Origin: DASZXJ01 sp035545895
Lineage (GTDB): Bacteria > Planctomycetota > Phycisphaerae > Tepidisphaerales > Tepidisphaeraceae
Length of the DNA: 11,245 nucleotides
Direction: 5' to 3'
Assembly: GCA_035545895.1 (NCBI GenBank)
Contig: DASZXJ010000096.1
Location: forward strand, 1 to 11,245
The notes beneath the pieces were generated by a model. It saw nothing but the letters and a program-made list of their open reading frames with translations. It was not told where the DNA came from and ran no database searches. Shown here piece by piece: positions 1 through 5,743 of this stretch (position 1 is its first letter; every line of letters starts with the position of its first letter). Both the position numbers and the translations under genes were made by a program.

Positions 1-884
1 AGCGAAACCGCCTGCGTACCGGAATTGCTGCCAAACTTGGCGCGCTGGCCCGTACCGTTGGGGACGGGGTTGTTGATATCGGTGACCCAGTTGCCGGCAT
101 CGTCCCAGTTGGCGTCGCCTCCGCCGTGATACAGCGAGGTGGGGGGCGCAGCGCTCATTTCAAAATCGCTGGGGCTGATTTCGGTATTGCCCGGGTCGCG
201 CGCCTGGAATTCGATGGTGCCGCTGATGCGGATGGCCGTGCCCGTGCTCAGGCTGCCGCCATTGAGTACCAGGCTGCTGAGTACGGGCTGTGCAAATGCG
301 CCGGGACTGTTGAAGTTATAGGTTTGACTGAAAGGCGTGCGGTAATCGATCGTTTTTGCCAGGTTCGTCCAGCGCAGGTTGACGATCGCTTTGGCGAAAT
401 CGCCCGCGCCCGGTCCGACCGAGCCGGCCAGCGTGAAGGAGGTGTATCCTGTTGCGCTGGGGCCAAACGACGGCGCGGTAGCCGTCCAGGTCCCATCCAG
501 CGAGATGACCATGTCGGCATAGCTGACCATGGTGTTGCCGGTATCGGTTTGTGATACGCCCGTGCCTGCTGCCAGCGTGTAGCCGACGGTGGTGGAATTG
601 CTGATTGCCCCCGCGCTGGCTGCCGCCGTGCTTGTACCCGTGCCGACGGTGAGCGTGCCCAGCCCGTAGTAATATGAAACCATCGAACCGGACAAGGGCA
701 TGGGGCTTTCGACCTTCACCTTGTCGGTGGTGACCGCGCCGACGTCCGGGTCGTGGGTGATGCGTGCGTTGGCCCCGTTAAAGGCGACTCCCGCCTGCGC
801 AACGCCGTTGAAGCAGACCGTCGCGCAAGCCGCTGCCCGCAATACTCTGATTGGGCGGACCACTCGCTTGTGATACAATTTCAT
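1..884 (-). CDS. Secreted beta-strand-rich protein, N-terminal part (runs off left edge)
   Basis: An uninterrupted minus-strand reading frame begins at the ATG at 882-884 and stays open to position 1, giving 294 visible residues with the C-terminus outside the window. The start is supported by a GGGAGG Shine-Dalgarno sequence (892-897) 7 nt upstream. Residues 1-31 look like a signal peptide: a basic n-region (MKLYHKRVVRPIRVLR), an Ala-rich core, and a likely cut after AQA (31). The mature part is rich in Gly, Ser, Thr and Ala, has almost no Lys, and alternates hydrophobic and polar residues like a beta-helix or passenger domain. Around residues 254-283 it has a GGxANWDDAGNW motif (W260, W266) followed by Pro-Asn-Gly and AKF. 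This resembles the start of autotransporter-associated beta-strand repeat proteins common in Planctomycetes and Verrucomicrobia, which often carry a C-terminal PEP-CTERM or similar sorting tag. The tag itself cannot be seen here. Substrate or partner is unknown. Confidence 0.8.
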   Translation of the reverse strand, partial: MKLYHKRVVRPIRVLRAAACATVCFNGVAQAGVAFNGANARITHDPDVGAVTTDKVKVESPMPLSGSMVSYYYGLGTLTVGTGTSTAAASAGAISNSTTVGYTLAAGTGVSQTDTGNTMVSYADMVISLDGTWTATAPSFGPSATGYTSFTLAGSVGPGAGDFAKAIVNLRWTNLAKTIDYRTPFSQTYNFNSPGAFAQPVLSSLVLNGGSLSTGTAIRISGTIEFQARDPGNTEISPSDFEMSAAPPTSLYHGGGDANWDDAGNWVTDINNPVPNGTGQRAKFGSNSGTQAVS

Positions 885-1203
885 CCTCGCGCCTCCCGCG
901 AACGAATACACGAAATGTACAGATTGACCAAGCCCGGACGTTACAAATGAACTGTTAGCCTAACTGCCGCAAGGGATGAACTACAAGGAAAATAAAATTC
1001 TAGAAGACTAAATAGTCCGAAACCGCGATTATGGCGAAGAAATCGGAAAAATGGGTAATGGCGGCGCTTCGAAGTACGGATGCAGTTTGATGTGACACGG
1101 CCTTTCCAGGCCGTGCAAGGTACCGCATGGGCTGGAAAGCCCATGTCACAATAGACTCCCTTTTTCTTCAAACTGCACCAATACCCACTTCGGGCGTTCC
1201 GCT
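885..1203. other. Gene-free spacer between the secreted-protein gene and the L,D-transpeptidase gene
   Basis: No convincing gene lies in these 319 bases. The open frames here are shadows running through a palindrome. The part nearest the secreted-protein gene (885-1080) is comparatively AT-rich and should hold its promoter. I see only a weak minus-strand candidate (TTGGTC and TATTCG, 17 nt apart). A small palindrome GACTA-AA-TAGTC lies at 1006-1017. The part nearest the transpeptidase stop codon is occupied by the nested palindrome at 1081-1177, listed separately. Confidence 0.6.
1081..1177. repeat. Nested palindromic element, two inverted REP-like hairpins
   Basis: There are four layers of inverted symmetry. 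TGCAGTTTGA (1081-1090) is perfectly inverted as TCAAACTGCA (1168-1177). TGTGACA (1091-1097) is inverted as TGTCACA (1144-1150). Between them sit two hairpins: CACGGCCT-TTCC-AGGCCGTG (1096-1115) and ATGGGCT-GGAA-AGCCCAT (1127-1144). The hairpin cores CTTTCCAG and CTGGAAAG are reverse complements of each other, so the 60-bp unit 1091-1150 is itself an imperfect palindrome. Where the halves differ, the change is compensated inside each hairpin. This is the architecture of REP/BIME elements mobilised by RAYT-type transposases. It may also terminate transcription of the upstream transpeptidase gene. No transposase gene is present in the window. Confidence 0.7.
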
Positions 1204-2259
1204 CTAATCCTTCACCACCACAATGCTTTTTCCATCAGCCAGCAGGTCGAAGACCAGTTCCACGTCGGCGTTGTGCATGCGGATGCAACCCATGCTGGCT
1301 TGCTTGCCGATGCTGTCGTCTTCAATCGTGCCATGAATGCCGTAGCTTTCCTGTCCGACGGCGCGGCCGTTGATGCCGGTCAGGCCGATCCAACGGGTGC
1401 CCAGCGGATTCTTCGGATCATCCTGTGCGATGATTCTGTCCCCCGTCGCGCGGGGGTTGTAATACGTCGGACGCTTCAGCTTCTTGCCGGCTTCACAAAT
1501 CCATGTTCCGGTCGGAGTGGAATCCTCGCGGCCAAGGCCTACGGGCAATTGCGTGATGAACATCGACCCCTTTTCACCCGGCGGGCCAAGATAAAGATCG
1601 ATCGTGAATTTGCTTTTGGTGACGATTGCATTAAATGGCCCCTGCACGATCTTGAGCGTCTGCCCAGCGCGAAGTTTTTTCGCATCGGTCATGCCGTTGA
1701 ATCGCAGGATGGCTTCCCAGGGGATTTCGTGAGGCAGGGCAATTTTGGTCAACAGGTCGCCGCTTTGAACCGTGTAAGAGGTTGCATATTCATCGCCGGC
1801 GAATTTTTGTGGGCTGAAAATCAGGGTCTGATTCAGTTGCGAAATTGTCTTTTTGACCGATTCGGCGTCGGCCTCGGAAAGCGTGCCGGACAAAAGCGCG
1901 TTGTTTAGAATTTTCCGGGCGGCGATCAAATCACCGGCATCTTGTTTGGCTTTGGCGTCCGCGATGGCAGTGGGGGAAGATTCGACTTTTGCAGCCGGCG
2001 CCGAAGTGGGCGGGGCAAGCGCAATTTGCTGGACGATGACCGATTCGGTCGGTGTTTCGGTGATCATCGGCGCCGGCGCGGTGGCGGGCGCGGGTTTGGC
2101 GGCCACGATCGGTGCGGCTGCGGGAGTCACCGTCACAGCTGGCGTCGGCTCGGCTTCGGTCTTACCCAGATTTTTCAGAAAAAAAACCAGCCCCAGGACG
2201 AGTGTGACAATCAGTACGCCGATCAAACTACGACTGATACGCCTTCCATAGCGACCCAT
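1204..2259 (-). CDS. Membrane-anchored LysM L,D-transpeptidase (YkuD family)
   Basis: A 351-residue envelope enzyme that would cross-link peptidoglycan stems (or attach proteins) through an acyl-enzyme on a catalytic cysteine. Visible parts in order: a basic start and one membrane helix (about 9-28), an Ala/Pro/Thr-rich linker (about 35-95), a short helical segment (about 100-145), a LysM peptidoglycan-binding domain (about 162-205, YTVQSGDLLTKIA), and a YkuD domain (about 210-351). The active site matches the family: H309 in YGIHGT and C325 in SMGCIRMHN. I chose the ATG at 2257-2259 because GGAGG lies 5 nt upstream. A longer frame starting at 2349 would only translate repeat DNA. It lies downstream of the cyclo-ligase gene, separated by a large inverted repeat, and may be expressed with it or from its own promoter. 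Function is confident at family level; the exact cross-link type is not known. Confidence 0.9.
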   Translation of the reverse strand: MGRYGRRISRSLIGVLIVTLVLGLVFFLKNLGKTEAEPTPAVTVTPAAAPIVAAKPAPATAPAPMITETPTESVIVQQIALAPPTSAPAAKVESSPTAIADAKAKQDAGDLIAARKILNNALLSGTLSEADAESVKKTISQLNQTLIFSPQKFAGDEYATSYTVQSGDLLTKIALPHEIPWEAILRFNGMTDAKKLRAGQTLKIVQGPFNAIVTKSKFTIDLYLGPPGEKGSMFITQLPVGLGREDSTPTGTWICEAGKKLKRPTYYNPRATGDRIIAQDDPKNPLGTRWIGLTGINGRAVGQESYGIHGTIEDDSIGKQASMGCIRMHNADVELVFDLLADGKSIVVVKD

Positions 2260-2264
2260 GAGAA

Positions 2265-2269
2265 CCTCC
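2265..2269 (-). promoter_or_regulatory. Ribosome binding site of the L,D-transpeptidase gene
   Basis: GGAGG on the minus strand lies 5 nt before the ATG at 2257-2259. It decides the start: the in-frame upstream ATG candidates (2271 and 2349 regions) lie in or next to the inverted repeat and have no comparable site. Confidence 0.7.
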
Positions 2270-2277
2270 ATGTCCTC

Positions 2278-2359
2278 GATTTTCGATTTTTGATTTCCGA
2301 TTTGCGATTGATATCTGCTTGGTTCCCAATCACAAATCAAAAATCGCAAATCAACAATC
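2278..2359. repeat. Large imperfect inverted repeat of GATTT-type units between cyclo-ligase and transpeptidase genes
   Basis: The left arm (2278-2310) and right arm (2327-2359) are each 33 nt and match as inverted copies at 26 of 33 positions, around a 16-nt loop. Both arms consist of GATTTN(C/T)GATTT-type units, the same degenerate family seen at about 11073-11115. The right arm begins on the last base of the cyclo-ligase stop codon (TAG, 2359-2361), and the left arm ends about 18 nt before the transpeptidase start codon. In the transcript it could fold as a long hairpin that limits read-through or protects the upstream message. A weak promoter candidate for the transpeptidase gene overlaps it on the minus strand (TTGTGA at 2330-2335, TATCAA at 2308-2313, 16 nt apart). 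Confidence 0.65.
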
Positions 2360-2961
2360 TACTTATTCTCAATACAGTTGGACGCGAATCTGCGAATCCC
2401 AGTATCAGTCACGAGCATACTGAGGGGCATGTCGTGGTCAAGCGTGGGAAGCTGTTCGATGACCTGTTCTTCAAAGCCAAGCCCGCAGGAAAGGCCCAGA
2501 AATTCGGGTATTGCCAGGAACCGGTCATAAAAGCCCATGCCTCGTCCAATGCGCTGGCCGGTCGTGCTGAATCCGAGTCCGGGGACAATCACCATGTCGA
2601 TCAGATTGATGGGCACGGGTTTGCCGCCGACTGGTTCGCGCACGCCGATGCCGCTGGTGGTGATGTCGCTGTGCAGGCTGGTGATTTCAACCGGCAGCAT
2701 GTGGCGCTGGTTCCAATTCACCTTGGGTACGACGACCGTTTTGCCGGTTTGCCATGCCCGCAGCGCCAGAGGCGAGGTATCCACTTCCTGCGGCGAGCTG
2801 AGATAAAGCATGATCGTGCCCGCGGAAGCAAACTCTCGGCTGGAGGTGATCAATGCGCAGGCGGCGACGCTCTTCGCATGCCGCTGCTGGTCCGTCATCC
2901 CCGCCAATATTTCTCGAAGCCGCTTGCGAATGGCGGCTTTGCCCGTATTCGTGTCAGACAT
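2359..2961 (-). CDS. ygfA: 5-formyltetrahydrofolate cyclo-ligase (MTHFS family)
   Basis: A 200-residue cytoplasmic enzyme that converts 5-formyl-THF to 5,10-methenyl-THF with ATP, returning a storage or dead-end folate to the one-carbon pool. Family marks include an N-terminal basic helix (KAAIRKRLREIL, 8-19), LYLSSPQEVDT (52-62), the VVVPKV strand (76-81), GVREP (106-110), and the signature around DMVIVPGLGFSTTGQRIGRG (122-141) followed by GFYD (143-146), which binds nucleotide and phosphate. The length is normal for the family. I chose the ATG at 2959-2961, 21 nt after the rarA stop. An in-frame TTG directly abutting that stop (2980-2982) would add seven residues but has no ribosome site. 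The short gap suggests co-transcription with rarA. Confidence 0.92.
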   Translation of the reverse strand: MSDTNTGKAAIRKRLREILAGMTDQQRHAKSVAACALITSSREFASAGTIMLYLSSPQEVDTSPLALRAWQTGKTVVVPKVNWNQRHMLPVEITSLHSDITTSGIGVREPVGGKPVPINLIDMVIVPGLGFSTTGQRIGRGMGFYDRFLAIPEFLGLSCGLGFEEQVIEQLPTLDHDMPLSMLVTDTGIRRFASNCIENK

Positions 2962-2982
2962 CAGTGTTTTCCCAGCCTGCAA

Positions 2983-4353
2983 TTACTGAGCAGGTCCGCC
3001 TTGCGCATCCGGCCCCCGGTTTCTCCACTCCGCCAGACGTTTGGCGATCTCGGCCTCGTATCCGCGATCGGTGGGATGATAATACACATTATCGACCCCA
3101 AGATAATCCTGTTCAACATATCCTTCGGCATAATCGTGTGAGTATTTATACCCTTCTCCATGTCCCAGTCGCTTGGCCCCTTTATAGTGCGAATCCTTCA
3201 GATGTTTTGGGACGGGGAGGGTGCGCCCTTCCTTGACGTCCTTGCTGGCGGCGGAGATGGCCATCGTCGACGCATTCGATTTGGGCGCGGTGGCCATGTA
3301 AATCGCCGCCTGCGCAAGAGTCAGTTGGGCTTCGGGCATGCCGATGCGCTCGACGATGTCATAACATGCCGCCGCCACCAGAATGGCGCGGGGGTCGGCA
3401 TTGCCGATGTCCTCCGATGCCAGGATCGCGATTCTTCGGGCAATGAACCGCGGGTCTTCGCCGGCTTCGAGCATGCGTGCCACCCAGTAGATGGCCGCAT
3501 CCGGATCGCTGCCGCGCATCGACTTGATCAAGGCGCTGGCGGCATCGTAATGCTCATCACCCGTGCCATCGTAAACGATCGCCTTCCGCTGAATCGATTG
3601 CTCCGCCACATCGAGATCAATTCGAATCAGGCTGGCAGCAGGCGGCTGGCGGCTGGCAGTTTCATCCTGCTGCCCGCTTTGCGACAACACCGCAATCTCC
3701 AGCGCCGTCAGCGCCCTTCGCGCATCCCCATCGGAAGTCGTCGCCCATAGTGCGACTGCTTCATCGTCTATCTGGATATTGAGTTTGCCATACCCGCGTT
3801 CCGAGTCAGCGATCGCGCGTTTGACGAGCGATGCAATCTGTTCTTCGCTCAGCGGTGTAAACTGAAAAATCTGACTCCGGCTGACCAGAGGCGAATTGAC
3901 GGCAAAAAAAGGATTTTCGGTGGTCGCTCCGACGAGCAAAATCAAGCCGGCCTCAACATCGCCAAGCAAAATATCCTGCTGGGCACGATTGAACCGGTGG
4001 ATTTCATCAAGAAACAACACGGTGCGTTTCCCACCATTGGCCAGGCGTTCTTTGGCTGCGTCCAGAATCGCCCGAACCTCCTTTACTCCTACGCTGGCTG
4101 CGTTGGTCTGTTCAAAGTGGCTCTTGGTGTACTGAGCGATGATCTGGGCAAGAGTGGTTTTGCCCGTGCCCGGCGGGCCATAGAAAATGACGCTCATCAA
4201 CCGGTCGGCTTCGAGCATTCGCCGAAGCAGTTTCCCCTGACCGAGAAAATGCTCCTGCCCGACGAATTCATCCAGCGTGCGAGGCCGCATGCGCACCGCA
4301 AGCGGAGCCACACGATCAAGGTTCTTCTTGCGTGAGTCGGCAAACAGGTCCAT
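2983..4353 (-). CDS. rarA: Replication-associated recombination protein A (RarA/MgsA AAA+ ATPase)
   Basis: A 456-residue homotetrameric AAA+ ATPase of the RarA/Mgs1/WRNIP1 family, related to clamp loaders, that acts at stalled replication forks and interacts with SSB. Motifs: N-terminal LAVRMRPRTLDEFVGQ box (18-33), Walker A GPPGTGKT (59-66), Walker B VLFLDE (112-117) followed by IHRFN, sensor 1 GATTENP (142-148), a sensor-2 type SDGDARRAL (207-215), and the conserved C-terminal tetramerisation region (GSDPDAAIYWVARM 281-294; EDPRFIARR; LPVPKHLKDSHY 379-390). Residues about 225-245 form a Gln/Ala/Pro-rich insertion encoded by GCCAGCCGCC-like repeated DNA (3631-3660). The ATG at 4351-4353 gives the usual family N-terminus, but no Shine-Dalgarno sequence precedes it; an AT-rich TTATAA lies only 4 nt upstream, so the leader may be very short. 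It heads the rarA - cyclo-ligase unit. Confidence 0.95.
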   Translation of the reverse strand: MDLFADSRKKNLDRVAPLAVRMRPRTLDEFVGQEHFLGQGKLLRRMLEADRLMSVIFYGPPGTGKTTLAQIIAQYTKSHFEQTNAASVGVKEVRAILDAAKERLANGGKRTVLFLDEIHRFNRAQQDILLGDVEAGLILLVGATTENPFFAVNSPLVSRSQIFQFTPLSEEQIASLVKRAIADSERGYGKLNIQIDDEAVALWATTSDGDARRALTALEIAVLSQSGQQDETASRQPPAASLIRIDLDVAEQSIQRKAIVYDGTGDEHYDAASALIKSMRGSDPDAAIYWVARMLEAGEDPRFIARRIAILASEDIGNADPRAILVAAACYDIVERIGMPEAQLTLAQAAIYMATAPKSNASTMAISAASKDVKEGRTLPVPKHLKDSHYKGAKRLGHGEGYKYSHDYAEGYVEQDYLGVDNVYYHPTDRGYEAEIAKRLAEWRNRGPDAQGGPAQ

Positions 4354-4442
4354 CGTCTTATAAATAATAGCCCAAAGTTGCAGTCTAGGAGTCTATCAAA
4401 GAAAACTGGCGAAAATATCTGAAAATAGGGTAATATCTCCAT
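4354..4442. promoter_or_regulatory. Divergent promoter region between rarA and hicBA
   Basis: 89 AT-rich bases separate the two divergent start codons. On the plus strand TAATAT (4431-4436) ends exactly 6 nt before the hicB ATG. No Shine-Dalgarno sequence is present, which is the arrangement expected of a leaderless transcript. AATATCT occurs twice in direct orientation (4414-4420 and 4432-4438), the second copy overlapping that hexamer, so it is a possible operator. AGTCTA is also directly repeated (4382-4387 and 4390-4395). On the minus strand TATTAT (4364-4369) and TTATAA (4358-4363) precede rarA. No good -35 box was found for either gene, so the promoter calls are tentative. Confidence 0.4.
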
Positions 4443-4688
4443 ATGCTCAGAAAATTGCCCTTAATCTTTTCGCCTCAGCCAGAAGGTGGTTTTACGGTTA
4501 CATCGCCAGTTCTGCCAGAACTCATTACCGAAGGCGACACATTGGAAGAGGCTTACGCAAATGTCTCCGATGCATTGGCGGCGGTCATCGAACTTTATTC
4601 TGATCAAGGGCGTCCGTTTCCAGAGAGTACCAAGCTTCCAGGGGCGGGTCAGGTGATCTGGTCGGAATCGCTTGTGGAGGTTGCGTGA
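4443..4688 (+). CDS. hicB: HicB-family antitoxin, short form without DNA-binding domain
   Basis: An 81-residue protein with the HicB partial RNase H-like fold. PEGGFTVTSPVLPELITEGD (13-32) followed by TLEEAYANVSDALAAVIELY matches the family pattern of a Gly-Gly-Phe/Tyr strand, LPxL, a Thr-x-Gly-Asp-Thr turn and a long amphipathic helix. Full-length HicB proteins usually add a C-terminal ribbon-helix-helix or HTH domain; this one stops soon after the helix, like the short HicB-like antitoxins. It would bind and inhibit the toxin encoded immediately downstream. The two genes overlap: the hicB TGA (4686-4688) shares bases with the hicA GTG start (4685-4687), so translation is probably coupled. 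Gene order is antitoxin first, opposite to the classical hicA-hicB order. The start has no Shine-Dalgarno sequence and may be leaderless. Confidence 0.85.
   Translation: MLRKLPLIFSPQPEGGFTVTSPVLPELITEGDTLEEAYANVSDALAAVIELYSDQGRPFPESTKLPGAGQVIWSESLVEVA
4676..4680 (+). promoter_or_regulatory. Ribosome binding site of hicA inside hicB
   Basis: GGAGG lies inside the last codons of hicB, 4 nt before the GTG start of hicA. It supports the GTG start and translational coupling of the toxin to antitoxin synthesis. Confidence 0.6.
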
Positions 4689-4897
4689 GATATCGCGAAG
4701 TCGCCCGGAAGCTGGCAATATTGGGTTGTCGCGAAATTCCTCGAAGTGGCGGCGGTTCCCATCGAAAGTGGTTCAACCCTGGCACAAATCGATCGACGGT
4801 CGTACCCGACTGGAGTGGGAAGGACTTAAAGTTGGGCACGGTGCGGGCTGTGGTCCGACAACTCGGAATTGATTGGGAATCATTTTCAGCAATGTGA
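4685..4897 (+). CDS. hicA: HicA-family mRNA interferase toxin
   Basis: A 70-residue small basic protein of the HicA (YcfA) family, a double-stranded-RNA-binding-like fold that cleaves mRNA in a ribosome-independent way. Family features are the N-terminal YREVARKLAILGC helix (3-15), the GGSHRKWFNP segment (23-32) with the presumed catalytic histidine H26, the DWSGKDLKLGT turn (42-52) and the helix VRAVVRQLGI (53-62). The GTG start at 4685-4687 overlaps the hicB stop as GTGA, and GGAGG at 4676-4680 lies 4 nt upstream; other start choices fall in the wrong frame. The catalytic His is intact and the length is typical, so the toxin appears functional. Its stop is only 3 nt from the stop of the convergent membrane-protein gene, leaving no room for a separate terminator. 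Confidence 0.85.
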   Translation: MRYREVARKLAILGCREIPRSGGGSHRKWFNPGTNRSTVVPDWSGKDLKLGTVRAVVRQLGIDWESFSAM

Positions 4898-4900
4898 TTG

Positions 4901-5491
4901 TCAAACACTCATCCCCGCCTTTTGCAATTCCACAATCCATTGAGGCGTTTCACTGAGATAGGCTTTGATGAATTTTGCACGCGTGGAGTAGTACCAGGCC
5001 GTCAATCCCGGGGCGATGATCGCGACAACCATCACCGTGATATAGAGCACTATCCAGATCATTCGTTCGAGGTCTTGAAGATCGGTGCTTTTCATGCCCA
5101 GTGCCTGCCAATCGGCATCGCTGAGTTCGGATAGCGCAGGCGGGGCGTGCAGGCTGGCCCACAGGCTGTATGCGCCGTAGATGAATAGCAATGCGCCCAG
5201 CACGATTTGATTGATCGCCAGGTTCTTCGGACCGTTGATATCCAGGCGTTTCATTTGCGCAGCACCGCGAAATTCGAAGTAGGCGATAAACCCCAGGCCA
5301 ATCGCGATCGCCATGCCGCTCACGCTGAGAATTCCCCCCACGAAAGAAAAAGCGGCAAATATCGCCAAGGTCCAGGCGCTGAACAGGGCAGATCGGACGG
5401 CGCGGTCGATTTTCACGCGCCTGATTCGCGCAGCGGCAAGCTGCTCCAGGTGCTCGGCACTGGGCGGGCTATTGAATGGCGATTGGCTCAT
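4901..5491 (-). CDS. Uncharacterised four-helix membrane protein
   Basis: A 196-residue inner-membrane protein that I do not recognise. It starts with a polar, Gln/Ala-rich cytoplasmic segment (1-33, with the basic stretch ARIRRVKIDR), then a pair of hydrophobic helices (about 35-54 and 56-73), a short charged loop (QMKRLDINGPKN), a third helix (about 91-113), an acidic soluble loop of about 30 residues (SELSDADWQALGMKSTDLQD), a fourth helix (about 144-168), and a tail containing a Trp (PQWIVEL). No catalytic motif is visible. The ATG at 5489-5491 has only a weak AGG upstream. That ATG overlaps the stop of a possible small upstream ORF (ATGA at 5488-5491). Its 3' end abuts hicA convergently. 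Confidence 0.75.
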   Translation of the reverse strand: MSQSPFNSPPSAEHLEQLAAARIRRVKIDRAVRSALFSAWTLAIFAAFSFVGGILSVSGMAIAIGLGFIAYFEFRGAAQMKRLDINGPKNLAINQIVLGALLFIYGAYSLWASLHAPPALSELSDADWQALGMKSTDLQDLERMIWIVLYITVMVVAIIAPGLTAWYYSTRAKFIKAYLSETPQWIVELQKAGMSV

Positions 5492-5673
5492 ATCACGCCT
5501 ATCGACGTTATAAGTCGGCCTTTACCACCCCAATACAGCCTATTCATCGCCAACAAACGCAACTTGCGGGCAGATTTTGGATTATATTTTTGCCGGACAT
5601 CGCGTTGATCGTCCGATAAATACGGATAGACTTTATGGCGTGCAAGTCGCTTGGGTCCGCGATGTTCGGCCAT
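5488..5673 (-). CDS. Possible small basic protein coupled to the membrane-protein gene
   Basis: A 61-codon frame from the ATG at 5671-5673 to a TGA that overlaps the ATG of the four-helix membrane-protein gene as ATGA, the classic coupling arrangement. The product would be small, soluble and strongly basic (many Arg and Lys; YPYLSDDQRDVRQKYNPKSA in the middle), with no recognised domain. Against it: there is no good Shine-Dalgarno sequence, codon usage is not distinctive, it is short, and it covers much of the spacer where promoters for the divergent glmS are expected. I cannot decide between a real gene and a chance frame. Confidence 0.3.
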   Translation of the reverse strand: MAEHRGPKRLARHKVYPYLSDDQRDVRQKYNPKSARKLRLLAMNRLYWGGKGRLITSIGVI

Positions 5674-5743
5674 GCCAGCTGATTCGTGCTTTTGACTGCG
5701 AATAAAGTCAGGGATCGACGGGAAAAACAGGCAGGGAAATACT
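5605..5743 (+). promoter_or_regulatory. Candidate glmS promoter and structured leader
   Basis: TTGATC (5605-5610) and TAGACT (5627-5632), 16 nt apart, form a passable sigma-70-like promoter that would give a leader of roughly 105 nt. Within it GACTTTAT (5629-5636) is perfectly inverted as ATAAAGTC (5702-5709), enclosing smaller possible stems: GGCGTG at 5637-5642 with CATGCC at 5671-5676 (one G-U pair), and CAAG-TCG-CTTG at about 5643-5653. The glmS ribosome site is a weak AGGGAA a few nt before the ATG. I see no resemblance to the Firmicute glmS ribozyme core. Confidence 0.3.

Noticed and set aside
941..1171. 76-codon minus-strand frame between the secreted-protein and transpeptidase genes
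   Set aside because: It runs through the nested palindrome, has no ribosome site and encodes no recognisable protein.
2260..2349. N-terminal extension of the L,D-transpeptidase from an ATG at 2349
   Set aside because: The added 30 residues are translated repeat DNA; the strong GGAGG and the membrane-helix start support 2259.
1942..3141. 399-codon plus-strand frame opposite the transpeptidase and cyclo-ligase genes
   Set aside because: Antisense shadow spanning two well-supported genes and the repeat between them, with composition typical of a reverse-frame artefact.
5629..5743. glmS ribozyme riboswitch
   Set aside because: The leader is too short and does not resemble the Firmicute ribozyme core.
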